Source: Bacteroides sp. An322 (lineage in GTDB: Bacteria; Bacteroidota; Bacteroidia; Bacteroidales; Bacteroidaceae). From it: a DNA stretch of 64,000 nt. Made by a program: the position numbers and the translations under genes. This document shows positions 43,970 through 52,939 of the stretch, one piece after another (position 1 is the stretch's first letter; every line of letters starts with the position of its first letter). Where the stretch lies: positions 1-64,000 of the forward strand of contig NZ_NFIN01000016.1 in assembly GCF_002161765.1 (NCBI RefSeq). Reading direction: 5' to 3'. Under the pieces are notes generated by a model. The model had not been told where the DNA came from. It saw nothing but the letters and a program-made list of their open reading frames with translations, and made no database searches.

Positions 43970-46513
43970 ATGAAAAACAACAAGAATTTGTTATGGGTTA
44001 TGGGCCTTATGGCAGCATCTTTTTCGCAAGCGCAAGACTTGCAATTGAATGACAGCTGTTATTTTGAAAGGCAAGGAGTAAATGTGCTGGTTTTCAGCAA
44101 TAGTTTTAATGGCGGATTCAATGACGAGAAAAACTCAGGTATTGAGATTATCCAACATGGCATCCGTGCCATTCAAGGCGGTGCCGTGCGGTTGAATAAC
44201 ACGCCTGAACAATGGGATTTGGTGCCGAAGATGACTTACCGGAATGTGAACCGTGAACAAGGAAGCATCGAAGTCGGACTGCGTTATGAGGACTACGATT
44301 TTGATAGCCGTGTGGTAGTTACTGCACAAGGGAAAGCGGTGGAAATAGCCGTCTGGCTTGATAAACCCGTGCCGGAAGAACTTGTCGGAAATGCCGGTCT
44401 GAATTTGGAGTTTCTTCCTTCCAGATATTGGCTGAAGACATTTTCGATGGACGGTCGGTTGAATCGTTTCCCGCGTTATGCTACCAGTCAGACCGTTGCT
44501 CGTCCCAATAATGAGAAACCTCGGCAATTTAAAGGTTTCAAGACATACGATGACAGAGGTACGGGACGTTTCGTTGACCCCCTTCCTTTTGAAACGGGGC
44601 ATAGCATTACGATGGCAATGGATGACCCGGAGCGTATGATTCGTATCCATAGTAATGATGCAGAACTGAAACTTTACGACGGGCGTATGCTGGCACAGAA
44701 CGGCTGGTTTGTGCTTCGTAGCGTTTTGCCTGCAGGAAAGACGGGAAAAGTAGTGAGCTGGACGGTAGAGCCTTATGCGGTTGAAGGCTGGATTCGGAAA
44801 CCAAATATCGGATTTTGCCAAGTAGGTTACACGCCAGACCAGCCAAAGGTAAGCGTTATCGAATTGGATAAGAACGATTCGCCGAAAGCGGTTGCTGCCC
44901 TGATGCGTATCAATGAAGACGGAACCGTTTCAAAGGCTTACGAAGGGAAGATTGATACATGGGGACGTTATTATAAATACAATTATGTGAAGTTTGATTT
45001 CTCAAGTGTAAAAGAACCGGGTATTTACTACATCCAATACGATACGGTAAAGACCAATAATTTCTTGATTGACGAACGTGTATACGATAAGATAACCGAT
45101 GCCACTACAGATGTGTGGGTGCCTATTCACATGAATCACATGTTTGTGAACGAAGGCTATCGCGTATGGCATGGCGAGCCGTTCAAGGAAGGATACTTGC
45201 AAGCTCCTCCCAGCGACCATTTTGACTTGCATTATCAAGGTCCTGTTACAGATACGAAATACAAACCTTTGGAACTCATTCCCGGACTGAATGTCGGAGG
45301 CTTCTTTGATGCCGGTGATTTTGATATTGAGACCGGTGCGAATATCAATGTGGTAGAGAATCTGATTCGTGCATGGGAGCTTTTTAAGCCCTTGCGTGAT
45401 GAAACTTTCGTAAGTGAAGAACAGCGTTATGTGGATCTGCACCGTCCTGACGGAACTCCTGATATTATGCAATACATCCAACATGGCGTGCTTAATCTGG
45501 TGGCACAGGCAGAGCAGATAGGGCACATGGCTTCTACATTGTCAAATTCTGTTTTGGATAATTATCATCATTTGGGAGACGCTGCATCCATTACCGATGG
45601 GTTGCACTACGACCCTTCGCTTAAACCCTACGAGGTATCTGCAGATGGAAAACGGAGTGGTACGCCTGATGATATGTGGGCTTTTACGACACGGAATCCT
45701 CGTCTCGATATGCGTGCGGCGACTATGTTTGCCGCCGCGGCTCATGCACTGAAAGGCTATAATGATAGTTTGGCAGCACGGGCATTGACGCAATCGAAAC
45801 GTTTGATGAAAGAAGCCGAAGAGCTTTTAAGCCAACGTGCTGAATCGGAGAAGAATAATACCCGTGCAAGGTTTGGCGGTGTAGCGGCTACGAATCTGCA
45901 ACTTTATGCCGCTACGCAGGAAAAAGGCTATTTGGATGTGTTTAAGAAGGAAATTTGGAACGAACTGGACCGGAATTTGGAATTTAACCTTCAGACCGCA
46001 CTTGACGCTATTCCTTATATGGATGAAGATTATCGCGAGAAACTGCGTCCGTATGTAGAGAAATATGCGCAATACATCCAAGACTTTGATCGCCAGAATC
46101 CGTATGGTGTGCCTATCGGTACAGGCAATTGGGCAGGAATCGGTCCGTTGCTTAGTTTCGGTACTACGGTATGTTTCGCACATCTTTATTATCCTGATAT
46201 TGTGGCAAAGAATGAGGTGTATCGTGCCGTTAATTGGCTTTTCGGATGCCACCCTTACCACAATTATTCGTTTGTGGCAGCAGTAGGAGCAGCTCGTCCG
46301 AAGGCGGTATTCTATGGAAACAACCGTGCTGATTTCTCATTCATACCGGGCAATGTCGCTCCTGGAGTGCTTTTCCGTAAGCCCGACCATTTCGAGAACT
46401 TCGATGATTGGCTCTTCCTTTGGGGACAGAACGAAGGAACCATAGCCGGCAATACGCAATACATCATCTTCGGCTCAGCTTTCAAGCATATTGTAGGAGA
46501 GGAGGATAATTAA
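43970..46513 (+). CDS. glycoside hydrolase family 9 protein
   Basis: A secreted 847-residue enzyme with a signal peptide (MKNNKNLLWVMGLMAASFSQAQ). Residues about 30-270 form an N-terminal beta-rich part, about 275-370 a CelD-type Ig-like domain (PNIGFCQVGYTPDQPKVSVI), and about 395-840 the (alpha/alpha)6 GH9 catalytic domain. The catalytic Asp pair is in GGFFDAGDFDIE, the C-terminal block is FGCHPYHNYSFVAAVG, and the acid Glu candidate is in WGQNEGTIAGNTQYI. GH9 enzymes cut beta-1,4-glucans or related glycans; the substrate here is unknown. There is no SusC/D pair nearby, so it is not in a polysaccharide utilisation locus within the window. Confidence 0.87.
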   Translation: MKNNKNLLWVMGLMAASFSQAQDLQLNDSCYFERQGVNVLVFSNSFNGGFNDEKNSGIEIIQHGIRAIQGGAVRLNNTPEQWDLVPKMTYRNVNREQGSIEVGLRYEDYDFDSRVVVTAQGKAVEIAVWLDKPVPEELVGNAGLNLEFLPSRYWLKTFSMDGRLNRFPRYATSQTVARPNNEKPRQFKGFKTYDDRGTGRFVDPLPFETGHSITMAMDDPERMIRIHSNDAELKLYDGRMLAQNGWFVLRSVLPAGKTGKVVSWTVEPYAVEGWIRKPNIGFCQVGYTPDQPKVSVIELDKNDSPKAVAALMRINEDGTVSKAYEGKIDTWGRYYKYNYVKFDFSSVKEPGIYYIQYDTVKTNNFLIDERVYDKITDATTDVWVPIHMNHMFVNEGYRVWHGEPFKEGYLQAPPSDHFDLHYQGPVTDTKYKPLELIPGLNVGGFFDAGDFDIETGANINVVENLIRAWELFKPLRDETFVSEEQRYVDLHRPDGTPDIMQYIQHGVLNLVAQAEQIGHMASTLSNSVLDNYHHLGDAASITDGLHYDPSLKPYEVSADGKRSGTPDDMWAFTTRNPRLDMRAATMFAAAAHALKGYNDSLAARALTQSKRLMKEAEELLSQRAESEKNNTRARFGGVAATNLQLYAATQEKGYLDVFKKEIWNELDRNLEFNLQTALDAIPYMDEDYREKLRPYVEKYAQYIQDFDRQNPYGVPIGTGNWAGIGPLLSFGTTVCFAHLYYPDIVAKNEVYRAVNWLFGCHPYHNYSFVAAVGAARPKAVFYGNNRADFSFIPGNVAPGVLFRKPDHFENFDDWLFLWGQNEGTIAGNTQYIIFGSAFKHIVGEEDN

Positions 46514-46541
46514 TTGATATTATTAACCGATGATAAAATAG

Positions 46542-46594
46542 AAAAGCACGGGAATAAGGATTTTAAATCAATTAAAAACCTCTTTCCCGTGCTT
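46542..46594. terminator. bidirectional terminator between GH9 gene and typA
   Basis: AAAGCACGGGAA (46542-46553) pairs with TTCCCGTGCTTT (46583-46594), with weaker extension on both sides; T-rich sequence follows on each strand. It serves two convergent genes. Confidence 0.7.
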
Positions 46595-46610
46595 TCTATT
46601 CTATTACATA

Positions 46611-48416
46611 TCAATTGTTCTTGTTCGCCCGTTTGCGTTCGATTTCATCAAGGATAATCTTACGCATACGCATACTCTTCGGGGTTACTTCCACGTATTC
46701 GTCTTCCTTGATGTATTCCAATGCTTCTTCCAATGAGAATACCACCGGAGGGATGATACGTGCCTTGTCATCCGAACCTGACGCACGCATGTTGGTCAGC
46801 TTCTTCGACTTTGTGACGTTTATCACCAAGTCGTTTTCATGTACGTGTTCGCCTACCACTTGTCCGGCATAGACTTCTTCTTGCGGATAAATGAAGAAGC
46901 GTCCGCGGTCTTGAAGCTTATCGATAGCGTATGCAAAAGCGGTTCCGCTTTCCATGGCTATCATCGAGCCGTTGGTACGGCGGGGAATATCTCCTTTGTA
47001 TGGCTGGTATTCTTTGAAGCGGTGTGCCATGATAGCTTCTCCTTGAGAAGCGGTCAATACGTTGGTACGCAGACCGATGATGCCGCGCGAAGGCATATCG
47101 AACTCGATGTTCACACGGTCGCCTTGGGTTTCCATAGAAACCATTTCACCTTTCCGGCGGGTCACCATATCAATCATCTTGCTTGAGAACTCTTCGGGAA
47201 CGCTGATAGTCAGTTCTTCAATCGGTTCGCATTTCACTCCGTCTATCTCTTTGAAGATAACCTGAGGCTGGCCTACCTGCAATTCATATCCTTCACGGCG
47301 CATGGTCTCAATCAATACCGAGAGGTGCAGCACGCCACGTCCTGATACAATCCATTTGCCGTCTTCGTTTTCGGTTTTACGTACACGGAGGGCAAGGTTC
47401 TTATCCAATTCCTTCATCAAGCGGTCTTGGATATGGCGTGAAGTCACATATTTGCCTTCTTTTCCGAAGAAAGGTGAGTCGTTAATCGTAAATAACATAC
47501 TCATCGTAGGCTCATCAATGGCGATAGGAGGAAGCGGTTCTGGATTTTCGAAGTCGCAAATGGTATCGCCGATTTCAAATCCTTCTATACCGATAACTGC
47601 ACAAATATCACCTGAAGATACAGATTGTACTTTTTGGCGTCCCAATCCTTCGAAAGTATGTACTTCCTTTATCTTAGACTTCACCATACTTCCGTCACGT
47701 TTTGCCAACGTGATGTTCATGCCCTCGCTAATGGTTCCGCGGTGTACGCGCCCTACGGCGATACGTCCCGTATAAGATGAATAGTCGAGTGAGGTAATCA
47801 GCATTTGCGGTGTCCCTTCCAGTTGTTTAGGGGCTGGGATGTATTTCACGATAGCGTCCAAAAGCGGTTCGATGGTGCCTGTAGGCGTTTTCCAGTCTTC
47901 GCCCATCCAGTTGTTCTTAGCCGAGCCATAGAGCACGGGGAAATCCAACTGGTCTTCCGTAGCGTTGAGGCTGAACATCAGGTCGAATACCATTTCATAT
48001 ACTTCTTCGGGACGGCAATTAGGCTTGTCCACTTTATTGACTACTACGATGGGTTTCAATCCTATCTGCAATGCCTTTTGGAGCACGAATCGTGTTTGCG
48101 GCATGGGACCTTCGAAAGCGTCTACCAGCAGGATACATCCGTCTGCCATGTTCAATACACGCTCCACTTCACCACCGAAATCGGCGTGTCCCGGAGTATC
48201 GATGATATTGATTTTCGTACCCTTATAGTTGATAGATACATTCTTCGAAAGGATGGTTATCCCTCTTTCACGTTCCAAGTCGTTGTTATCCAGCACCAGT
48301 TCACCGTTGGTCTGGTCGTTGCGGAACAAATGTCCCGCCAGCATCATCTTGTCCACGAGTGTCGTCTTTCCATGGTCTACGTGGGCGATGATAGCAATGT
48401 TTCTAATGTCTTGCAT
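46611..48416 (-). CDS. typA: translational GTPase TypA/BipA
   Basis: Ribosome-associated GTPase of the elongation-factor class, linked to ribosome assembly and stress growth. From the ATG at 48416 it has 601 residues: G1 loop AHVDHGKTT near residue 10, ERERGITILSKN (switch), DTPGHADFGGEVER, NKVDKP, then domains II, III, V and the BipA C-terminal region. The ATG at 48440 overlaps the -7 box (48438-48445) and so cannot be the start. Confidence 0.96.
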   Translation of the reverse strand: MQDIRNIAIIAHVDHGKTTLVDKMMLAGHLFRNDQTNGELVLDNNDLERERGITILSKNVSINYKGTKINIIDTPGHADFGGEVERVLNMADGCILLVDAFEGPMPQTRFVLQKALQIGLKPIVVVNKVDKPNCRPEEVYEMVFDLMFSLNATEDQLDFPVLYGSAKNNWMGEDWKTPTGTIEPLLDAIVKYIPAPKQLEGTPQMLITSLDYSSYTGRIAVGRVHRGTISEGMNITLAKRDGSMVKSKIKEVHTFEGLGRQKVQSVSSGDICAVIGIEGFEIGDTICDFENPEPLPPIAIDEPTMSMLFTINDSPFFGKEGKYVTSRHIQDRLMKELDKNLALRVRKTENEDGKWIVSGRGVLHLSVLIETMRREGYELQVGQPQVIFKEIDGVKCEPIEELTISVPEEFSSKMIDMVTRRKGEMVSMETQGDRVNIEFDMPSRGIIGLRTNVLTASQGEAIMAHRFKEYQPYKGDIPRRTNGSMIAMESGTAFAYAIDKLQDRGRFFIYPQEEVYAGQVVGEHVHENDLVINVTKSKKLTNMRASGSDDKARIIPPVVFSLEEALEYIKEDEYVEVTPKSMRMRKIILDEIERKRANKNN

Positions 48417-48437
48417 ACTATACCTATTATTTGGGCG

Positions 48438-48470
48438 CAAAGTTACTATTTTTTCTCCAATTTGTTCAAA
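48438..48470 (-). promoter_or_regulatory. promoter of typA
   Basis: Minus-strand -7 TAACTTTG (48445-48438) and -33 TTTG (48470-48467), 21 nt apart; both match consensus. Confidence 0.65.
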
Positions 48471-48628
48471 TCAAATGTCATGTATTTGATGAGTTTATAT
48501 TTTTTGTATTTTTATGATTACTGAATTAAAAAGCAATGTCAATCAATGAAAAATTATCGTTTTTTGTTGGTTGTTTGCCATATTGTTATTACTTTTAAGC
48601 TAGTATATTTACCTTAAATAAGTTCCTT

Positions 48629-49102
48629 ATGAAAAATAGTTATGTAAAATACGGAATATATTCTGTAGTTATTTGGAATATATTCATAGCGATTTTGTCG
48701 TATGTTAGTTTTGTTTTTTATAACGAATCTATTTATGATGAAATGTTTGGAAGCGTTTTTGATTGTGGTATGGCTATTTTCTTTATTGTCTTATGGTCAA
48801 TAATATGGTATTTTGTAGGTTATTATGGACGGAAAAGATTTTTGGTGAGCCGTACGTTATTTAAAGATAAGCATCCTTGTTTGAATAGCCGTGTAATAGA
48901 TAAGTATTATTCATTATTTTATTTTTCAAAGGCTTCAAAATTATTACTGAAAGTAGTTTTGGTTTCTATACCAAGCTATGTATTGTTGCATCTTGAAAGG
49001 GGCTTTTCCTCTTTGGATTTTATAGCAATCAGTTTACTCTGTATGCTTTCTGTTTTTTTGTTTTATGCTTATAAGAAGCTTGAAAAAGAAAGTATTGTTT
49101 GA
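48629..49102 (+). CDS. hypothetical membrane protein
   Basis: A 157-residue AT-rich gene encoding about four hydrophobic helices (residues 12-35, 45-68, 108-125 and 130-148) separated by a basic loop containing GRKRFLVSRTLFKDKHP. I recognise no family. It is followed by its own hairpin terminator. The 212 nt before it (48417-48628) hold only the typA promoter and no further gene. Confidence 0.6.
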   Translation: MKNSYVKYGIYSVVIWNIFIAILSYVSFVFYNESIYDEMFGSVFDCGMAIFFIVLWSIIWYFVGYYGRKRFLVSRTLFKDKHPCLNSRVIDKYYSLFYFSKASKLLLKVVLVSIPSYVLLHLERGFSSLDFIAISLLCMLSVFLFYAYKKLEKESIV

Positions 49103-49108
49103 GTATAA

Positions 49109-49146
49109 CGAATAAAAGTCCTATATTATTTAAGGGCTTTTATTCG
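49109..49146 (+). terminator. terminator of the hypothetical membrane protein gene
   Basis: CGAATAAAAGTCCT and AGGGCTTTTATTCG pair over about 13 bp with one imperfect position; a short T-rich tail follows. Confidence 0.6.
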
Positions 49147-49227
49147 TTTCTGCTAAATAGCCGTATCGTTTTTATGGTAAAGATTTGTAGCAATATGATT
49201 CATAAGGTTTTAATTAGATTATTTTCA

Positions 49228-49554
49228 TTATGTGAATAAAAGCGACAAGATAAAAACGAAGTCAATCAGCAGTAAACAAAGATAAAAGATTGTCCACCAT
49301 TTGACATGTTTAGAAAAAGCTTCGTCCCTTCCTATATATCCTAAGTAAATAGCGGTAGTTACAATAAAGATAAGGGGGACTATCGTTATCAAGTATTTGA
49401 ATCCGTCACTTGCATTAGCATACTCCCATGGATTATAAAAATGATTCACGGGAAAATGAAAGCCAAAAAGAAATACTACACTGGATATAAATGAAAACTT
49501 ATGCAGCAATGTGTTTGCTAGCCTTCCTTTCAAGATTGTTAAAGTGGTTTCCAT
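49228..49554 (-). CDS. hypothetical small membrane protein
   Basis: A 108-residue protein with three hydrophobic segments. The start at 49554 (METTLTILKGRLANTLL) is preferred over an upstream ATG at 49593. AT-rich, no recognised family. It lies between two rightward transcription units. Confidence 0.5.
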   Translation of the reverse strand: METTLTILKGRLANTLLHKFSFISSVVFLFGFHFPVNHFYNPWEYANASDGFKYLITIVPLIFIVTTAIYLGYIGRDEAFSKHVKWWTIFYLCLLLIDFVFILSLLFT

Positions 49555-49641
49555 AATAAATTTTATGTTGATTGATATCCGCAAATATAACACAAATTTT
49601 TCTCTTTATGATATTGTTATAGAAGATATTTTAGCAAAAGT

Positions 49642-49673
49642 GTTTGCCGTATAAAAGATTATTCCTATCTTTG
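49642..49673 (+). promoter_or_regulatory. promoter of rpsO
   Basis: -33 TTTG (49642-49645) and -7 TATCTTTG (49666-49673), 20 nt apart: the best consensus promoter in the window, fitting a ribosomal protein gene. Confidence 0.75.
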
Positions 49674-49716
49674 CACCCGCAAATTGATTTATATAAATAA
49701 TAAAACAGTCAAAATT

Positions 49717-49986
49717 ATGTATTTAGACGCAGCTAAAAAGCAAGAAATCTTTGAAAAGTACGGAAAGTCTAACACTGATACTGGGTCTCCTGAGTCTCAG
49801 ATTGCATTGTTTTCATACCGTATTTCTCACCTGACAGAGCACTTGAAGCTCAACAGAAAAGATTATACAACTGAAAGATCTTTGACCAAGATGGTAGGTA
49901 AGCGTCGTGCATTGCTCGATTACCTGAAGCGTCGCGATATCGAAAGATACCGTGCTATCGTGAAAGAACTTGGTCTGCGTAAGTAA
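49717..49986 (+). CDS. rpsO: 30S ribosomal protein S15
   Basis: An 89-residue primary 16S rRNA-binding protein of the small subunit. It has the conserved TGSPESQIALFSYRISHLTEHL and the C-terminal RRALLDYLKRRDIERY helix. The start at 49717 (MYLDAAKKQEIF) gives the standard length. It is monocistronic, with a strong promoter and terminator. Confidence 0.97.
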   Translation: MYLDAAKKQEIFEKYGKSNTDTGSPESQIALFSYRISHLTEHLKLNRKDYTTERSLTKMVGKRRALLDYLKRRDIERYRAIVKELGLRK

Positions 49987-50012
49987 TTCATTCTTACGTA
50001 ACGAAACAACGG

Positions 50013-50051
50013 AAGCCCCTGCTGGTAGAAAGAACCTGCAGGGGCTTTTTA
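50013..50051 (+). terminator. intrinsic terminator of rpsO
   Basis: AAGCCCCTGC (50013-50022) pairs with GCAGGGGCTT (50038-50047), followed by a T run. Confidence 0.85.
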
Positions 50052-50117
50052 CTTCTTCCCAAATTGTTATATGAAGGTATTTGTATAGGCTGGTGTATAA
50101 GATAATGCTTCTTGGTC

Positions 50118-50212
50118 TTTGTCCAATCCTACTAGGGTAGGATTGCAATACTACCCTAGTAGGATTGGAGTCCTATCTATGAAAAACAGCAGTCCTACTT
50201 AGGTGGGATTAG
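50118..50212. repeat. dispersed TCCTAC palindromic repeat, copy 3
   Basis: Same family as 2284-2386 and 17366-17465, more diverged. It lies between the rpsO terminator and the end of the convergent comM-like gene. Confidence 0.65.
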
Positions 50213-50245
50213 CAATGAAACCGATAGGATGCAGGAATAAATCGG

Positions 50246-51784
50246 TTATCCCGCCCAATTCTCCCGGTCTAAGTTCCGATAGCTGATGGCTTCAGCGAGG
50301 TGTTTGGGGAGGATGGCTTCGCTTCCGTCCAGGTCGGCTATGGTGCGGGAAACCTTCAGGATGCGGTCGTAGGCACGGGCGGAGAGGTTGAAGCGTTCCA
50401 TGGCGGTGCGGAGGAGAGTCATGCCTTGTGCATCGGGCTGGGCGTATTGATGCAGGAGGCGGGAAGTCATTTGCGCGTTGCAATGCACGCCCGGTATATC
50501 GGCAAAACGCTTGGCTTGTATCTGTCGGGCATGTATCACACGCTCGCGGATGGCGGCACTGGGTTCGCCTGACTTGCGTTCGGCAAGTTTTTCGAAAGGT
50601 ACGGGGACGATTTCCACTTGGATATCAATCCTATCGAGCAAAGGACCGGAGATGCGGTTCAGGTATTTCTGTACTTGTCCGGGAGTGCATACACAATGGC
50701 GAGTAGGATGATTGTAGTACCCGCAGGGACAAGGGTTCATCGAGGCTATCAGGGTGAAGCTGGCGGGATAATCCAAGGTATATTTGGCACGCGAAATCGT
50801 GATATGCCGGTCTTCGAGAGGTTGGCGGAGCACTTCGAGGACGCTCCGGTTGAACTCGGGAAGCTCGTCAAGGAAGAGGACACCGTTATGTGCCAAGCTG
50901 ATTTCACCCGGCTGGGGATTGGTGCCTCCGCCTACCATAGCCACTTGCGAAATAGTGTGGTGCGGGCTTCGGAAAGGGCGGACGGCGATGAGGGACGAAT
51001 CTTTCCCTAACTTTCCGGCTACGGAATGTATCTTTGTCGTCTCCAAGCTCTCGGCAAGGGAGAGAGGAGGAAGGATGCTGGGAAGGCATTTCGCCATCAT
51101 CGATTTCCCGCTTCCCGGCGCACCGATCATAATCAGGTTATGCCCTCCAGCCGCCGCTACCTCTAAGGCACGCTTTACATTCTCCTGCCCTTTGACATCC
51201 GCGAAGTCGAAAGGAAAGTTGGTCTGGCTCCGGTAAAACTCCTCACGTGTATTGACGATAGTGGGTTCTAATTCGCGTTTCCCGTTGAAGAAATCGATGA
51301 CTTCGGTGATGTTTTCTACGCCATATACGTTCAAGTTATTGACCACGGCGGCTTCACGCGCGTTTTGCTTGGGGAGGATAAAGCCTTCGAAGCCTTGCTG
51401 GCGGGCACAGATGGCTATGGGAAGGGCACCTTTGATGGGTTGGAGGCTTCCGTCGAGGCTTAGTTCGCCGATGAGGAGATAGCGTTCGAGCTTCTCGGGA
51501 GATACGGCTCCGGAGACCGCTAAGATGCCGATAGCCAAGGGAAGGTCGTAGGAAGAGCCTTCTTTCCGGATATCCGCGGGAGCCATGTTGATCACGATTT
51601 GGCAAGTTGGGAATTTGTATCCGTTCACTTGGAGGGCGGCTACGATACGCTCATGGCTCTCTTTTACGGCAGAGTCGGGCAATCCTACGAGGAAAAACTT
51701 GATTCCCCGGGAGCTATTGACTTCGATTGTGACGATGGTGGCGTCTATTCCTTGAACGGCTGCACCGAATAATTTAATTAGCAT
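50246..51784 (-). CDS. YifB/ComM family Mg chelatase-like AAA+ ATPase
   Basis: A 512-residue protein. The N-terminal ChlI-like/Lon-protease-like domain (GLPDSAVKESHERIVAAL) precedes the AAA+ core with Walker A GAPGSGKSMMAK, Walker B GVLFLDELPEF and the C-terminal Mg-chelatase domain. The family member ComM is a helicase that promotes branch migration during natural transformation; in Bacteroidetes the role is inferred. The cysteines in MNPCPCGYYNHPTRHCVC look like the family's metal-binding cluster. Confidence 0.92.
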   Translation of the reverse strand: MLIKLFGAAVQGIDATIVTIEVNSSRGIKFFLVGLPDSAVKESHERIVAALQVNGYKFPTCQIVINMAPADIRKEGSSYDLPLAIGILAVSGAVSPEKLERYLLIGELSLDGSLQPIKGALPIAICARQQGFEGFILPKQNAREAAVVNNLNVYGVENITEVIDFFNGKRELEPTIVNTREEFYRSQTNFPFDFADVKGQENVKRALEVAAAGGHNLIMIGAPGSGKSMMAKCLPSILPPLSLAESLETTKIHSVAGKLGKDSSLIAVRPFRSPHHTISQVAMVGGGTNPQPGEISLAHNGVLFLDELPEFNRSVLEVLRQPLEDRHITISRAKYTLDYPASFTLIASMNPCPCGYYNHPTRHCVCTPGQVQKYLNRISGPLLDRIDIQVEIVPVPFEKLAERKSGEPSAAIRERVIHARQIQAKRFADIPGVHCNAQMTSRLLHQYAQPDAQGMTLLRTAMERFNLSARAYDRILKVSRTIADLDGSEAILPKHLAEAISYRNLDRENWAG

Positions 51785-51804
51785 TTAAGCTGTGTTTTGC
51801 GTTC

Positions 51805-52812
51805 CTATTCTTTTAGTTCTTCGTTTACTTTATTATATAACGCTTGATTGTATAATTGTACATCAATAATTTTCCTACTATTGTTTATTAAGATATTAGC
51901 AGGGAGCGTATGAATTTGGTTTTGTTTTACGATGGTGTTGTTCCAACCCTTGAAATCGCAGGTTTCTATCCATTGCTTGGTGTCTTTCTTGCATTTTTCC
52001 AGCCATTTGTCTTTCTCATAATCGAGGGAGATATTCAAGACTTTGAATTTCTTTTCGGGAAATTTCTCAACGAGTTTTGCCAAAGAATCGCGCCGGACGA
52101 GGCTTTCTTCGTCCCAGCTTGCCCAAAAGTTGAGCAAGGTATAGCTTCCTTTTTCTCCGGCCCACGAAATGTATTTCCCTTCACGGTCCTTGCACGAGAA
52201 ATAATTGACGTATTCTTTGTTTTGCCGGGTGTTGTTTTCTTGCGAGGGCAAAGTCTTGAGTATCACGCTCAGAATGCGGCTATCCTTGATGTTTCCCGCA
52301 AGAGGAGCAATCAACCGGTCGATTTTCTCTGTATCGGGCGAGGGGACCTGGATGAAATATTGGTTAATCAGGTATGCCGAGGCAAACGAAGAAGGGTGGG
52401 TTTGGATAAACTTTTCTACGGCTTGCGCAATGGATGCCGAGTCTTTCAGAGCCTGCACTTCTTTCAATAGCGCACCGTATTCCCCGTTCATTCCGTCTCC
52501 CGTGATGTCGGGTGCTTGGAAGGTTCCGGCAAGTGTCATTTCCTGCCCTTTATCGGCAAAGACAGGTATCACTTCTCCCGTTTCGGGCATGACCAGACGG
52601 AAGAGGGTGATGGTGTCGGGAGTGAAGGCGTAATCGAATTTCCCTTCTTTCGGGAATATCGTATCAAGTCTTGAGGTGGGGTCGTCGTAGACCACAAGTA
52701 TGGGTTTATCCGCAAGTCCGTCCATTTCTGCCCGGATTGTGAACGTTGGGTTTTCCTTGCAGGAAGAAAGGGCAAGCATTATAAGTGCGATAAGCGTTGG
52801 ATATATCTTCAT
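51805..52812 (-). CDS. DUF4369/thioredoxin-like lipoprotein lacking active-site cysteines
   Basis: A 335-residue lipoprotein: lipobox LALSSC with Cys18, an N-terminal DUF4369-type beta domain (about 22-120), and a C-terminal thioredoxin-like fold from about 205. Where TlpA-type proteins have WCxxC, this one reads WASWDEES (230-237), so neither cysteine of the redox pair remains. It cannot act as a disulfide oxidoreductase and may be a structural or binding protein. The start at 52812 gives a standard signal peptide; an ATG four codons upstream is also possible. Confidence 0.82.
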   Translation of the reverse strand: MKIYPTLIALIMLALSSCKENPTFTIRAEMDGLADKPILVVYDDPTSRLDTIFPKEGKFDYAFTPDTITLFRLVMPETGEVIPVFADKGQEMTLAGTFQAPDITGDGMNGEYGALLKEVQALKDSASIAQAVEKFIQTHPSSFASAYLINQYFIQVPSPDTEKIDRLIAPLAGNIKDSRILSVILKTLPSQENNTRQNKEYVNYFSCKDREGKYISWAGEKGSYTLLNFWASWDEESLVRRDSLAKLVEKFPEKKFKVLNISLDYEKDKWLEKCKKDTKQWIETCDFKGWNNTIVKQNQIHTLPANILINNSRKIIDVQLYNQALYNKVNEELKE

Positions 52813-52865
52813 GGTTCGTTGCATATAGATGAATTGACCTGCGAATATACATAAATTATTTGAAA

Positions 52866-52898
52866 TAAAAAAACCGGAGCGCGAATCGCACTCCGGTT
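52866..52898 (-). terminator. intrinsic terminator of the TPR lipoprotein gene
   Basis: Minus-strand AACCGGAGTGCG (52898-52887) pairs with CGCGCTCCGGTT (52883-52872), followed by a T run (52871-52866). Confidence 0.85.
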
Positions 52899-52939
52899 CC
52901 TAATCACTAAATGTTTAATTTATGAAAAACAGATTCTAT

